NCBI RefSeq assembly: GCF_025398335.1
Contig: NZ_JAODOO010000012.1
Span: forward strand, 62,001 to 126,000
From: Clostridium sp. CX1
GTDB lineage: Bacteria > Bacillota > Clostridia > Clostridiales > Clostridiaceae
Direction of reading: 5' to 3'
Length of the DNA: 64,000 nt
The notes under the pieces were generated by a model, which was given only the letters and a program-made list of their open reading frames with translations, was not told the DNA's origin and did no database searches. Every line of letters starts with the position of its first letter. Position 1 is the stretch's first letter. Both the position numbers and the translations under genes were made by a program. This document shows, in pieces, positions 36,851 to 45,492 of this stretch.

Positions 36851-36869
36851 TTCTAAAGAATTTCTAAAG
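36851..36869. promoter_or_regulatory. 11-bp-phased direct repeat, candidate response-regulator site
   Basis: TTCTAAAG at 36851-36858 and again at 36862-36869, starting exactly 11 bases apart, the pattern bound by OmpR-family dimers. It lies about 140 bases before the regulator gene and about 115 bases before the MATE promoter, so it could serve either. Confidence 0.55.
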
Positions 36870-36962
36870 ATTGTCCTGACAAATAAAAAGATGATGAATA
36901 CTAAATATTTTTCATCACCCTTCAAACTTGTGATATAAAAACTACAGCCTTTTCTAAGACCC

Positions 36963-36992
36963 TTGACTATATGGTTATATATCCCTTATTAT
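36963..36992 (+). promoter_or_regulatory. Promoter of the MATE exporter gene
   Basis: TTGACT (36963-36968), 18-base spacer, TATTAT (36987-36992), about 50 bases upstream of the gene. Confidence 0.65.
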
Positions 36993-37044
36993 AACAATGG
37001 GAAAATGTGTATACAGGAATAGTATATAAAGACAGGAGTTGTGT

Positions 37045-38439
37045 ATGTTAAATATAAAAAAGCCTTTGTTTCAAAATAAAGAAATGATAATTACAGTATT
37101 TGCATTGGCATGGCCTTCTATAGTAGAACAAGCACTGCAAACTTTAGTGCAATATGCAGACTCGGCCATGGTAGGCAGAATAGGAGCTGAGGCTTCTGCC
37201 GCTGTAGGACTAACAACTACAGTAACCTGGCTAATAAATGGACCTTTTTTTGCTATGGGAATTGGTGTCCTAGCTTATATAGCTTCATCTATTGGTGCTC
37301 AAAAATATGAAAAAGCAAAAATTGCAGCTGTTCAGTCCATTATAATTACAATTATATTAGGAATTGCTGTGGGAATACTTATGTTGTCCATTAGTCCCTT
37401 CCTACCAAAGTGGTTGGGAGCTGCACCGGAAATTCAAAGGGATGCTTCAATTTATTTCGGCATCATATGCCTTCCTATGTTGTTTCGTGCTTCCAGCATA
37501 ATCTTTGGAGCTGTACTTCGTGCTACTGGGGACATGAAAACCCCAATGGTGGTTAACCTTATTATGAATATTATCAATATACTTTTAAATTACATATTGA
37601 TTTATGACAGCAGAACAGTATCTATAGGTAATTTTAGCTTTTTTGTCTATGGTGCTGGACTAGGGGTGGTTGGCTCTGCTACTGCAACTGCAATTTCTCA
37701 CTGCATAAGTGGTACCTTGATGTTTGTTGAACTTTACAGAAACAAAATAATATCTCCTAAAGGTGAAAAAATTAAACTCCACAAGCCAATTATGAAAAGA
37801 TGTATTCAGATAGGCTTCCCTGTGACCTTGGAACGGGTTACAACCTGTCTTGGACATGTTGTTTTTACGGCATTAGTCACTAAATTAGGTACTATTGCCC
37901 TTGCTGCCCACTCCATTGCACTAACAGCGGAGCAAGCCTTTTATATTCCAGGCTATGGTATGCAGGCTTCTGCTTCAACACTGGCTGGAAATGCTTTAGG
38001 TGAGAGAAATGAGAAAAAACTTCATAATGTATCTGTTACAATAATAGGAATTGCCGTTGCTATTATGACAATAACCGGTGCTATACTTTTTCTATTCCCA
38101 AATGTTATGATGTCTATTTTTACTAAAGATCCTAAGGTAATTCAATCTGGTGCTTCCGCTTTACGTATTGTAGCTATTTCTGAACCAATGTTTGGTGCTC
38201 TTATCATTTTAGAAGGTATCTTTAATGGTGTAGGAGAAACTAAAATACCATTTTTAATTTCATTACTTACTATGTGGGGTATTAGGATTTTATCAACTTT
38301 TTTATGTGTTTCTGTATTTGGTCTTGGTTTAAATGCGGTATGGCTTTGCATGGTAGCAGACAATGTTGTACGTTTTATCCTTCTTACAATTTGTTTTATC
38401 AGCGGACGCTGGAAACGTAATCTTCAGTTTACTCAATAA
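37045..38439 (+). CDS. MATE family efflux transporter
   Basis: About 464 residues; ATG 37045 has GGAG six bases upstream, so the TTG at 37039 is not needed. Twelve membrane helices in two six-helix halves: ALAWPSIVEQALQTLVQYADSAMVGRIGAEASAAVGL begins the first, IQIGFPVTLERVTTCLGHVVFTALVTKLG the second. MATE proteins exchange Na+ or H+ for drugs or toxic metabolites; the substrate is not predictable. It is divergent from a two-component system that may regulate it. Confidence 0.93.
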   Translation: MLNIKKPLFQNKEMIITVFALAWPSIVEQALQTLVQYADSAMVGRIGAEASAAVGLTTTVTWLINGPFFAMGIGVLAYIASSIGAQKYEKAKIAAVQSIIITIILGIAVGILMLSISPFLPKWLGAAPEIQRDASIYFGIICLPMLFRASSIIFGAVLRATGDMKTPMVVNLIMNIINILLNYILIYDSRTVSIGNFSFFVYGAGLGVVGSATATAISHCISGTLMFVELYRNKIISPKGEKIKLHKPIMKRCIQIGFPVTLERVTTCLGHVVFTALVTKLGTIALAAHSIALTAEQAFYIPGYGMQASASTLAGNALGERNEKKLHNVSVTIIGIAVAIMTITGAILFLFPNVMMSIFTKDPKVIQSGASALRIVAISEPMFGALIILEGIFNGVGETKIPFLISLLTMWGIRILSTFLCVSVFGLGLNAVWLCMVADNVVRFILLTICFISGRWKRNLQFTQ

Positions 38440-38472
38440 ACTTCAAGTAGGCCTTATCCCTGCTTGAGGTTT
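38438..38472 (+). terminator. Terminator of the MATE gene
   Basis: AAACTTCAAGTAG / CTGCTTGAGGTTT with G-T pairs, then ATTTTATG. It overlaps the stop codon region. Confidence 0.75.
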
Positions 38473-38530
38473 ATTTTATGTAATGATAATAAAAAATTTA
38501 TTTATATTACAAATTGAAATTATTAATTCT

Positions 38531-38590
38531 TTTGTAACCAATTTTTAAACTATTTGTAAGGGTTTTGTAACCACTCTTTATGATTTGTAA
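38531..38590 (+). promoter_or_regulatory. Four TTTGTAA repeats upstream of a secreted protein gene
   Basis: TTTGTAA begins at 38531, 38553, 38564 and 38584, spacings 22, 11 and 20 bases. The first three are in helical phase. TATATTATATAC after the last copy (from 38593) supplies a -10 box. The arrangement fits binding by a response regulator or other dimeric activator (read in reverse, TTACAAA). Confidence 0.6.
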
Positions 38591-38641
38591 AGTATATTAT
38601 ATACATAACACCAAACATAACAAATTAAGGAGCGGATATTG

Positions 38642-40054
38642 ATGAAAAAAATACTTTGTTTAGGATTAATTGGAATGTTAAGTCTGGAAGGTACTTACTT
38701 TGTAAAGGCAGCACCAACACCTCAACATACTCCCATTGTATATGTGAAAGATACACAAGTCACTGCCCAATCTAAAGTAAAAATTTCAACAAAGGAAATA
38801 AAAGATATTAAGGAAGCTTACCAAATTGATTTAAAAATTCCAGTGCTAGAAGGAATAGAAGATAAGGAAATTCAAACTTCCATTAATTCTTTCATAGAAA
38901 AGGATGCACTTGCTTTTGCGGAAGATATAAAAAATCAGGGACTTCAGTTTGCCAAGGATTCAAAAAAACAAGGCTCTAAAGTAAGACCCTATACTGCTTC
39001 TACTAGTTATAAGGTTACCTATAATCAAAAGAACATAGTAAGTATATCTTGCACTTACTATAATTATACCCTTGGAGCTCATGGAAACTCCCAAATAAAA
39101 ACCTTTAACTTTGATTTAACTACTGGAAAAGAGCTTTCTTTAAAAGATCTATTTGATAAAAGTGAAGATTATTTTTCTATTATAAATGAAGAAATTCAAA
39201 GGCAAATTAAGGCAGATCCAAATAAATATTTTACAGAAAAAGACAATAACTTTGTTACCATTACATCAAATCAACCTTTTACAATAGAAGATGGTAATAT
39301 AACTCTTTATTTCAGCTTATATGAAATTGCACCATATTCAACAGGTATTCCAGAATTTAAAATTCCCTTCTCCCTATTTAAGAAGGGAGTAAAAACAGGA
39401 ATAGAGCTGAAGAAGGATTCTATAAAAGTTGTACCAGAGTTAACATCTGAAAAGAATGATGTTTTAAGCTCCGATATACAAGTTCCAGTACTAAAGAATT
39501 TAAAGAATGAAAAACTTCAATCTGAAATAAATAAAGCTTTTAAGGATAGAGTTCTGCAGATTAAAGACCAAATGACAATTGAAGGAAAAGAGGCCTCAGA
39601 AGATGCTAAAAATTACGGTTATGAAGCTAGGCCTTATAGTCTATCTGCAGATTACTACATCTCTTACAATGAAAAAAATATTTTAAGTATCACCAGCACC
39701 TATTATCAATACACCGGTGGTGCCCATGGAAGTACCCTTATGGAAACTTCTAATGTAAATTTAAAAACTGGAGAAAAAATAGCACTGAAGGATTTATTTA
39801 AAGATGGAGTTAACTATAAAAAACTAATTACCGAAGAAATAAAGAAACAAATTGTTTCAGATGATAGATTCTATTCTGATGCTTCTGCTGCATTGAATAC
39901 AATTTCAGACAATCAATCTTTTTACATTGCAGAAGATGGTATAGTGATCTACTACCAATCCTCCGAAATAGCTCCTTATGCCGCTGGCATTCCTGAATTT
40001 AAAATTCCATTCTCTATGTTAAAAGATAGTTTAAAGCTTGATGTAGTTCATTAG
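38642..40054 (+). CDS. Secreted protein with duplicated DUF4163/DUF3298 module
   Basis: About 470 residues; ATG 38642 with GGAG nine bases upstream (TTG 38639 is also possible). Signal peptide to about residue 24 (VKAA). Two homologous halves, roughly 55-250 and 270-468: each has an IPVLEGIEDKEIQ/VPVLKNLKNEKLQ start, VRPYTAS/ARPYSLS, the TYYNYTLGAHGN/TYYQYTGGAHGS motif, and EIAPYSTGIPEFKIPFS/EIAPYAAGIPEFKIPFS end. The fold is known from RsiV and PdaC, where it binds lysozyme or accompanies a deacetylase; neither extra domain is here. Two copies could bind two ligands. Confidence 0.88.
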   Translation: MKKILCLGLIGMLSLEGTYFVKAAPTPQHTPIVYVKDTQVTAQSKVKISTKEIKDIKEAYQIDLKIPVLEGIEDKEIQTSINSFIEKDALAFAEDIKNQGLQFAKDSKKQGSKVRPYTASTSYKVTYNQKNIVSISCTYYNYTLGAHGNSQIKTFNFDLTTGKELSLKDLFDKSEDYFSIINEEIQRQIKADPNKYFTEKDNNFVTITSNQPFTIEDGNITLYFSLYEIAPYSTGIPEFKIPFSLFKKGVKTGIELKKDSIKVVPELTSEKNDVLSSDIQVPVLKNLKNEKLQSEINKAFKDRVLQIKDQMTIEGKEASEDAKNYGYEARPYSLSADYYISYNEKNILSITSTYYQYTGGAHGSTLMETSNVNLKTGEKIALKDLFKDGVNYKKLITEEIKKQIVSDDRFYSDASAALNTISDNQSFYIAEDGIVIYYQSSEIAPYAAGIPEFKIPFSMLKDSLKLDVVH

Positions 40055-40070
40055 TTTTAATTTAAAAATC

Positions 40071-40108
40071 AAAGACATTGAGTTAACTTCCATTGATCCA
40101 ATGTCTTT
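40071..40108 (+). terminator. Terminator of the DUF4163/DUF3298 gene
   Basis: AAAGACATTG (40071-40080) / CAATGTCTTT (40099-40108), perfect, then ATTTTTG. Confidence 0.85.
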
Positions 40109-40190
40109 ATTTTTGTTAAAAATCTACACCATTCTGGTTACCTTTCAAATTTGTAATACTACTATCTAGAGAATATCCCCTTAAATGTGG

Positions 40191-41549
40191 TTATATATCA
40201 ATACCTTGAGATATTTTAATTATGTCTTCTTTTTTCCTATCATCCAAGCTCTCTAAATACTCCTTAAATTTTCCACGCCATTCCTTGTCACTTTCAGTGC
40301 CATAATCAATATCTAAAACTTTATCATTAGATATAACCACCATTAATAGTGCTACTTCAAAATCATCTAGAGCTTTAAAAATATCAATAAATTCATCATC
40401 AAATATACAATCAGCACTAAACACATCTACTAAATCCTTTAAGCTATGAAATTCTTCCCTTATAATCTCTATTTTCTCTTCTACCTTGCTACAATCCCTA
40501 ATCTCCTCAGTTATATATCTAAATTTACTATTCTCTAAACTTTCTCCATCCTCATATTTAAGCATATTTTCCTCTGACTTGTTTAAGGTAATAAATATAT
40601 TTTCTAAAGTATCATTTTCAATATGTTTTTTTATTTCTGGTGCAACCTGACAAAGAGTTCTATTTATATATTCCATAAGCTTTTTATCCCTAATAGAAAG
40701 CTCCTTACGGAGTTTTTCTTCTGCCTGAAAAATTAATTTCTTAAACTCTAGTTGAGATAAGTTTTTCATAATGCTTTTAAGATATGCTCTATCCCCTTTA
40801 GTTATCTCTAAAGACCTTCCTTCTTTTCCCGCTAGGATGCGTCCTAGATAATTAATAAGAACTAACTGAAAAATATTTATTAACATGTGATTAGAGTCCT
40901 TATTAAAGCCTTTTAATAAAGCTTCAATCTCTGCACAGTTGAAATATGAACAAAACTTATTTTCAAGAATTACTTTATTTAAATAATCCTTTATATACTC
41001 AATTCCTACTAAATATCTTTCACTAATAGCCAGTGGATAATCTATAGATCCTGGGATTCCTTGACTGGCAAACCTAGGGTCATACTCTTTAAAAAATAAT
41101 GGAATTCCATAATCAATAGTATCTATATATGCGTAATTTTCTGTTTTCACTCTAGTTTCTTTTGTAATCTCTAATAACCTTTGGCATTCATCTATCTTAG
41201 CCCTTAATACTTTTTCACCCTGGGCAAATAAATACTTTATCTCCTTCTTTTTAATTAAGGCTATACTTTCCTCCATCGTTGGCTGGCTTTTTAAAAATAT
41301 TCCCAGTGTATAATAAACAGATAGCATAATTTGCTCTGCAATTTCCACCCTAAGGGAAGAACTCTTGTTTTTTGTATAATAGCCTACCATTTCTTTTAAG
41401 ATATTTAACACTTGAAGCTGAATACTTTCAATATCCTTTATCTTTAACAAATTCTTTGAATGAAGCACCTGTAATAGAGATTGAAAGTAATGTTCTTTAC
41501 TTAATAAATCTTCAAAATCACCTTTTTTATTTATAATAAAGTTGTCCAT
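40191..41549 (-). CDS. Unrecognised protein, second gene of a coupled pair (perhaps DUF6179)
   Basis: 452 residues, largely helical and charged, no signal peptide, membrane segment or nucleotide motif that I can see. Notable segments are NYAYIDTIDYGIPLFFKEYDPRFASQGIPGSIDYPLA (about 137-173, conserved-looking, rich in aromatic and Gly/Pro residues) and a C-terminal acidic half. Its ATG shares one base with the stop of the upstream gene (TAATG), so the two products are made together and may form a complex. I recall a clostridial pair named DUF6179/DUF6323 of this size, but cannot confirm it. Confidence 0.75.
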   Translation of the reverse strand: MDNFIINKKGDFEDLLSKEHYFQSLLQVLHSKNLLKIKDIESIQLQVLNILKEMVGYYTKNKSSSLRVEIAEQIMLSVYYTLGIFLKSQPTMEESIALIKKKEIKYLFAQGEKVLRAKIDECQRLLEITKETRVKTENYAYIDTIDYGIPLFFKEYDPRFASQGIPGSIDYPLAISERYLVGIEYIKDYLNKVILENKFCSYFNCAEIEALLKGFNKDSNHMLINIFQLVLINYLGRILAGKEGRSLEITKGDRAYLKSIMKNLSQLEFKKLIFQAEEKLRKELSIRDKKLMEYINRTLCQVAPEIKKHIENDTLENIFITLNKSEENMLKYEDGESLENSKFRYITEEIRDCSKVEEKIEIIREEFHSLKDLVDVFSADCIFDDEFIDIFKALDDFEVALLMVVISNDKVLDIDYGTESDKEWRGKFKEYLESLDDRKKEDIIKISQGIDI

Positions 41550-42040
41550 TATTCTTCTTCATCTCCCTTCTCATATCTCTCTATGTCTTCATCCACATCT
41601 AAATAATCAACCATTCCATACTTTATATTATGGGCTATTTTATCTAGGTACTTATATCTAAGAAGTTCTATATCCCCCTGACACCTATTGTCAAAGTACT
41701 CTTTCATCAAATTAATTAATTCCTCATCACTTATCTCTTCCATTGTTTCATTTTTATAATAGTAAAAAGTTTCTATAAGGTCATCTATAATTTCAACATA
41801 GTTATGCTGTAAAATATAAGGTGAATCACAAAAGTTAGAAATAATTTTCGTTATTATCCCTCCACCAAATTCTACTCTACCATTGCCCTTTAAAACTTCA
41901 GTTCTCCTTTCAATAATTGCTGTTATATCTTTGTCAGAAAGCTTTAAACCGTATTCTAAGGTTTTTTCGTTAATCTGCTGAAGTTCTATAAATGCCTGCT
42001 TAATTATCATAGAGTTTGGAATAGCCATGATAGAATTCAT
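41549..42040 (-). CDS. Unrecognised small protein, first gene of a coupled pair (perhaps DUF6323)
   Basis: 163 residues. N-terminal NSMIIKQAFIELQQINEKTLEYGLKLSDKDITAIIERRTEVLKGNGRVEFGGGIITKI, helical, then CDSPYILQHNYVEIIDDLIETFYYYKNET and a very acidic end. Strong ribosome site (AGGAGGGAA). Promoter TTGACT-17-TAAAAT at 42140-42168. Cytoplasmic, no catalytic motif recognised. Translationally coupled to the 452-residue protein. Confidence 0.75.
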   Translation of the reverse strand: MNSIMAIPNSMIIKQAFIELQQINEKTLEYGLKLSDKDITAIIERRTEVLKGNGRVEFGGGIITKIISNFCDSPYILQHNYVEIIDDLIETFYYYKNETMEEISDEELINLMKEYFDNRCQGDIELLRYKYLDKIAHNIKYGMVDYLDVDEDIERYEKGDEEE

Positions 42041-42075
42041 TATAAATTCCCTCCTAAACTTTTTTAATTTTTCTA

Positions 42076-42104
42076 TTGACTTTTTATTTTAAATGTGTTA
42101 TGAT
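42076..42104 (+). promoter_or_regulatory. Strong plus-strand promoter with no gene behind it
   Basis: TTGACT (42076-42081), 17 bases, TATGAT (42099-42104). It points away from the coupled gene pair, against its promoter, towards the hairpin at 42202-42229. A transcript would be about 120 bases long. Confidence 0.55.
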
Positions 42105-42139
42105 ATAATTGAATATATTATAATATTTAACTGCATATA

Positions 42140-42168
42140 ATTTTATCACTGCCTTTATTTTAAGTCAA
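42140..42168 (-). promoter_or_regulatory. Promoter of the coupled gene pair
   Basis: On the minus strand TTGACT (42163-42168), 17 bases, TAAAAT (42140-42145). Predicted leader about 90 bases. Confidence 0.65.
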
Positions 42169-42201
42169 TGATATTTTTTATATTTACATAAAATTAGTCA
42201 A

Positions 42202-42229
42202 AAACCCTCAACAGTATTGTTGAGGGTTT
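42202..42229. terminator. Terminator of the MFS gene
   Basis: Perfect 12-bp stem AAACCCTCAACA / TGTTGAGGGTTT with a four-base loop, about 12 bases after the MFS stop. It also lies at the end of the possible plus-strand transcript from 42076. Confidence 0.85.
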
Positions 42230-42240
42230 ATCTTTAAAAC

Positions 42241-43476
42241 TTATATTTCAGGTTCTGAAGCCGATTTACCAGCTTCAATTAATGCCTTATCACCAATTAG
42301 GAAAAAACTCTGAGCAAACATCAGAATACCGGTTATAATAAGCAGCCATTCTATCCTTATGATATCAGCCAATGGTCCAAATATAAGCATTCCCATAGGC
42401 ATCATAACACTTGATATCATAGCCAGAACTCCAAATACTCTACCTAGAAAATCTCCTTCTACCTTCTCCTGTAATAAAACTGTAGATGGCGTATTAAACA
42501 TTGGCATAGCAACTCCGATTAAAAACATAAAAACAAGATAGATCCAAAACACAGGGATAACTCCAAGTGCAAGGGTACTTATTCCAGTAATAAGGCATGA
42601 CATTGTCATTGTATGAATTCTATTTTTAAAGCCACCCCAGTAAGCCATAATCATACCACCTGCCATCATTCCTACAGAAAAAGTAATTTCAATTGCAGTA
42701 AGACGCCAAACATCATTACCAAAGGTACGTGAAACCTGCAGAGGCGTTAAAAACGCAGCCGGTGACACGAGGATAAAGAAAAAGGCACAAAATACAAAAA
42801 ATTTCTTAACATATTCATGGTTTTTGATATAGTAAAACCCTTCAGCCATATCACTAAAGTAGCTGACTGCTTGCTTCTCCATTGCTTTTCCATGAGCCGG
42901 AACATGCAAAAACAGAAGTAATGTTAATACTCCTATAGCTGCTGTAAAAACATCTATAAAAAATATTGCTTCTATAGAAGCCATAGTTAAAAGTGCACCA
43001 CTAAGCATAGGAGACACAAGCATAACCAGTGATTGTATACTGCTATTTGTTGCATTCACCTTTGTAAGTTTATCCTCAGGCACAAGTTGTGGAATAAAGG
43101 CTCCAACAGCAGGAATTTGTATTGCTGCACCTAGCGCACGTATGGCAGAAACAACAAAGAGAAGCCATGTATATTTATATCCCATAAGAAATAGTATAGC
43201 TAAAACTAGAGTTGATGCTGCAATCATAGAATCCGATAGAACAATCAGCATTTTACGATTATAACGATCAGCCCACACTCCTGCAAAGGGAGATAGGAAG
43301 AATGTAGGTAAAAACCCACAAATAATGGCTATGGTCATCATTACACCAGATTGTGTTTGCAGTGTGATATACCAGGTAATTGCATACTGAACCAGAGAAG
43401 ACCCAAATAAAGATATGGTCTGGCTGGTTAAAAATAATATTACATTTCTTTTCCAATTTGTATTCATATTCGTCAT
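42241..43476 (-). CDS. MFS transporter (macrolide-efflux/enterobactin-exporter-like)
   Basis: About 411 residues from ATG 43476 (AGAGGTG just upstream). Twelve membrane helices. LFGSSLVQYAITWYITLQTQSGVMMTIAIICGFLPTFFLSPFAGVWADRYNRKMLIVLSD is the family hallmark, including the MFS loop 2-3 motif ADRYNRK, as in MefA-type exporters. Probably a proton-driven exporter of drugs or small molecules; the substrate is not predictable. Single gene with its own terminator. Confidence 0.9.
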   Translation of the reverse strand: MTNMNTNWKRNVILFLTSQTISLFGSSLVQYAITWYITLQTQSGVMMTIAIICGFLPTFFLSPFAGVWADRYNRKMLIVLSDSMIAASTLVLAILFLMGYKYTWLLFVVSAIRALGAAIQIPAVGAFIPQLVPEDKLTKVNATNSSIQSLVMLVSPMLSGALLTMASIEAIFFIDVFTAAIGVLTLLLFLHVPAHGKAMEKQAVSYFSDMAEGFYYIKNHEYVKKFFVFCAFFFILVSPAAFLTPLQVSRTFGNDVWRLTAIEITFSVGMMAGGMIMAYWGGFKNRIHTMTMSCLITGISTLALGVIPVFWIYLVFMFLIGVAMPMFNTPSTVLLQEKVEGDFLGRVFGVLAMISSVMMPMGMLIFGPLADIIRIEWLLIITGILMFAQSFFLIGDKALIEAGKSASEPEI

Positions 43477-43963
43477 ATACACCTCTACTATTTTTTTACA
43501 TATAATTTATTGCGGCATTAGTTATTATACCCTAATGATTATAGCGAATTTCATCTTCATCCTCCATTCTAACTGAAATAAAAAAGCATAGATCGGTCAC
43601 CTATGCTTAGAGTAAAGGGAATAACTTCCTCATTTCCTATTCTATTTTAAAGAACACAAAAAGAGGGTAGATTTGTCTCTCCCTCTTGAAGGCATACTTC
43701 TATACCGTTAATAAGGTTTTCTTAAAAATAGGCAGACCAATCCCGATTACTCTACACATAGGCAGAGCCTTTAGCACTATTAAGTTAGTTACATAAAGAA
43801 AAAAATCGAAATCTTATATAAAAAACACCCATTTTTAAGCAATCCTCCATTCTTTTAAGCGTATCTATATGATAGCATACATATTTAACCATTGCAATGT
43901 AAATACTTGAAAATAAGTATTACCTTACAACCATTTAAACTTCTGTAATTCTACACCCATCCT
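43477..43963. other. Long intergenic region with hairpins; possible structured RNA
   Basis: About 490 bases, no ORF supported. It contains hairpin AAGCATAG/CTATGCTT (43584-43608), a terminator-like hairpin 43665-43688 active on the minus strand, and between about 43690 and 43800 a GC-richer stretch with local pairings and a repeated ATAGGCAGA (43728 and 43759). A hairpin at 43899-43922 (GTAAATACTT/AAGTATTAC) may end the gene at 43964. A TTGCTT-18-TATAAG promoter can be drawn on the minus strand around 43815-43845. See findings. Confidence 0.45.
43665..43688 (-). terminator. Terminator-like hairpin in the long intergenic region
   Basis: On the minus strand AGAGGG-AG-AGA, loop CAAA, TCT-A-CCCTCT then TTTTG. 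Good base pairing and T tract. Confidence 0.6.
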
Positions 43964-45307
43964 TTAATTCTTATTGTACCAATTCTTTATAACTGAAGTA
44001 CTTTGCTCACTAGGATAATAACGTTTATCAGCACTAGTCTCACCTATTGAAAATACAGAAAATCCTAAAAACCATGGTTCATTCTCAAATTCTCTTCTAT
44101 AAGCCTCAAAGCAGTTAGCCTGCTCCACATCATTTATAATATTATTTTCATCTGGATTCCAAGGTTCAGCCGAGGCCTTATTAATTCTAGGAAAACCAAG
44201 CTCTCCAAAGAAAATTTGTTTATCCCACTTATCATGCAATCCTTTTATTTCTTCTTTTATCTTTTGCTTTCTATTGGGATTTTGTGTACTTTCTATAGCC
44301 TTAACTAAATCTTCTACTGTATTTGTATCCTTACCTGAAGATTTATCTGTAAGCTCAAAGTAAGCTGCAATAGAAATAAAATCTAACTTGGAGAACATTC
44401 TGTTGTTTAGTTTGCTTTGGTATCCTTCTGCTGTATACCACCAGCCCGTTCTGTAGGTTACTAATCCATCATAGCGCTCTCTAACATAGTCTATGGTATC
44501 GCACCAATATCCTTCTGCATATTCCAGGTTATTAAAGCTTGACCCTATATTTATAGCATCTACATTATATGGATTGGCAATATTATCAATTAATGACTTC
44601 AATACAGTTGTCTTCCAGTTCCAAAAGAAAGTATTTATATTGTCTGGACTCCAATTAGTTTCAGGATCATCTCCATCATTTATCCATGGGTAAGGTTCTA
44701 ATATTATATTTATATTTTTATCTTTCAATTCCTTTATTAGATTTATTGCCTTTTCTTCACTATACTTGTCTACCGTCATGGCACTTGAAGATAAGTTATC
44801 TATTCTTATTACTACAGGTATATTCAGAGTGTTCAATTGGAATTTGTCTATATCACTTAAAGCCTGCTCAATACTATAATCTGTAGCTAAGTTACCTGAT
44901 TTTATCTTTGTTTTCAAATCTTTGTTTAAGGTTTTATCTTTATCACCGACAGAGAAATCTAATTTATATTCATTTTTCAATGCTTTCCCTGTAGTAGAAT
45001 ATATATTATTTCCTATTTTTAGCACATATTTTTCTCCTGATAAGTACCCCTCTTCTGGAGCTGTTACTTTGACTACTTTCTTGTCTTCTCCTTGTTGAAC
45101 TCCTATGTTTACTTTAGTTCCTTTGCTATCAGTCACTGTTATAGCATCTCTAGTTAAATTTTCTAAAGCAACCTCACTATTAAATTTAACTATCCATGTT
45201 TTGTTTGAATCTACTACCTGATTGTCTATAAACTCTGCTGCTTGTACACTAGGTGCTGTCATCAAAAGAATAGTACAAAGAAATCCTGTTACAATTTTAC
45301 TCTTCAA
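43964..45307 (-). CDS. Secreted Ig-like plus GH113-like TIM-barrel protein
   Basis: 447 residues starting at TTG with AAGGAGGAG upstream. Signal peptide to about residue 23 (VQAA). An Ig-like (Big_5/SbsA-type) domain spans about 24-122. Residues about 135-445 resemble a GH113 beta-mannanase-like barrel: INIILEPYPWINDGD, AINIGSSFNNLEYAEGYW, LVTYRTGWWYT, DFISIAAYFELTDK, QIFFGELGFPR, FLGFSVFSIG. The second catalytic Glu (FFGELGF) is present, but the position where I expect the acid/base Glu (GTEL pattern) reads GSSF. It may be inactive or use another acid. Likely surface or secreted. Confidence 0.65.
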   Translation of the reverse strand: MKSKIVTGFLCTILLMTAPSVQAAEFIDNQVVDSNKTWIVKFNSEVALENLTRDAITVTDSKGTKVNIGVQQGEDKKVVKVTAPEEGYLSGEKYVLKIGNNIYSTTGKALKNEYKLDFSVGDKDKTLNKDLKTKIKSGNLATDYSIEQALSDIDKFQLNTLNIPVVIRIDNLSSSAMTVDKYSEEKAINLIKELKDKNINIILEPYPWINDGDDPETNWSPDNINTFFWNWKTTVLKSLIDNIANPYNVDAINIGSSFNNLEYAEGYWCDTIDYVRERYDGLVTYRTGWWYTAEGYQSKLNNRMFSKLDFISIAAYFELTDKSSGKDTNTVEDLVKAIESTQNPNRKQKIKEEIKGLHDKWDKQIFFGELGFPRINKASAEPWNPDENNIINDVEQANCFEAYRREFENEPWFLGFSVFSIGETSADKRYYPSEQSTSVIKNWYNKN

Positions 45308-45492
45308 GTTATCTCCTCCTTATTACTCTATAAAACCAAATTTTTGACAGTATGTCAATATAATCCACTGGATTTCTTAAATTTTAGCCATCACAAAACA
45401 GTAAAGACTTCTAGCATTTTCGTCAGTAAGAAAACAGCTGATAGATTAAATACTTACTGATTTATAATAGATTTTATGTATTTGTAAACCAA

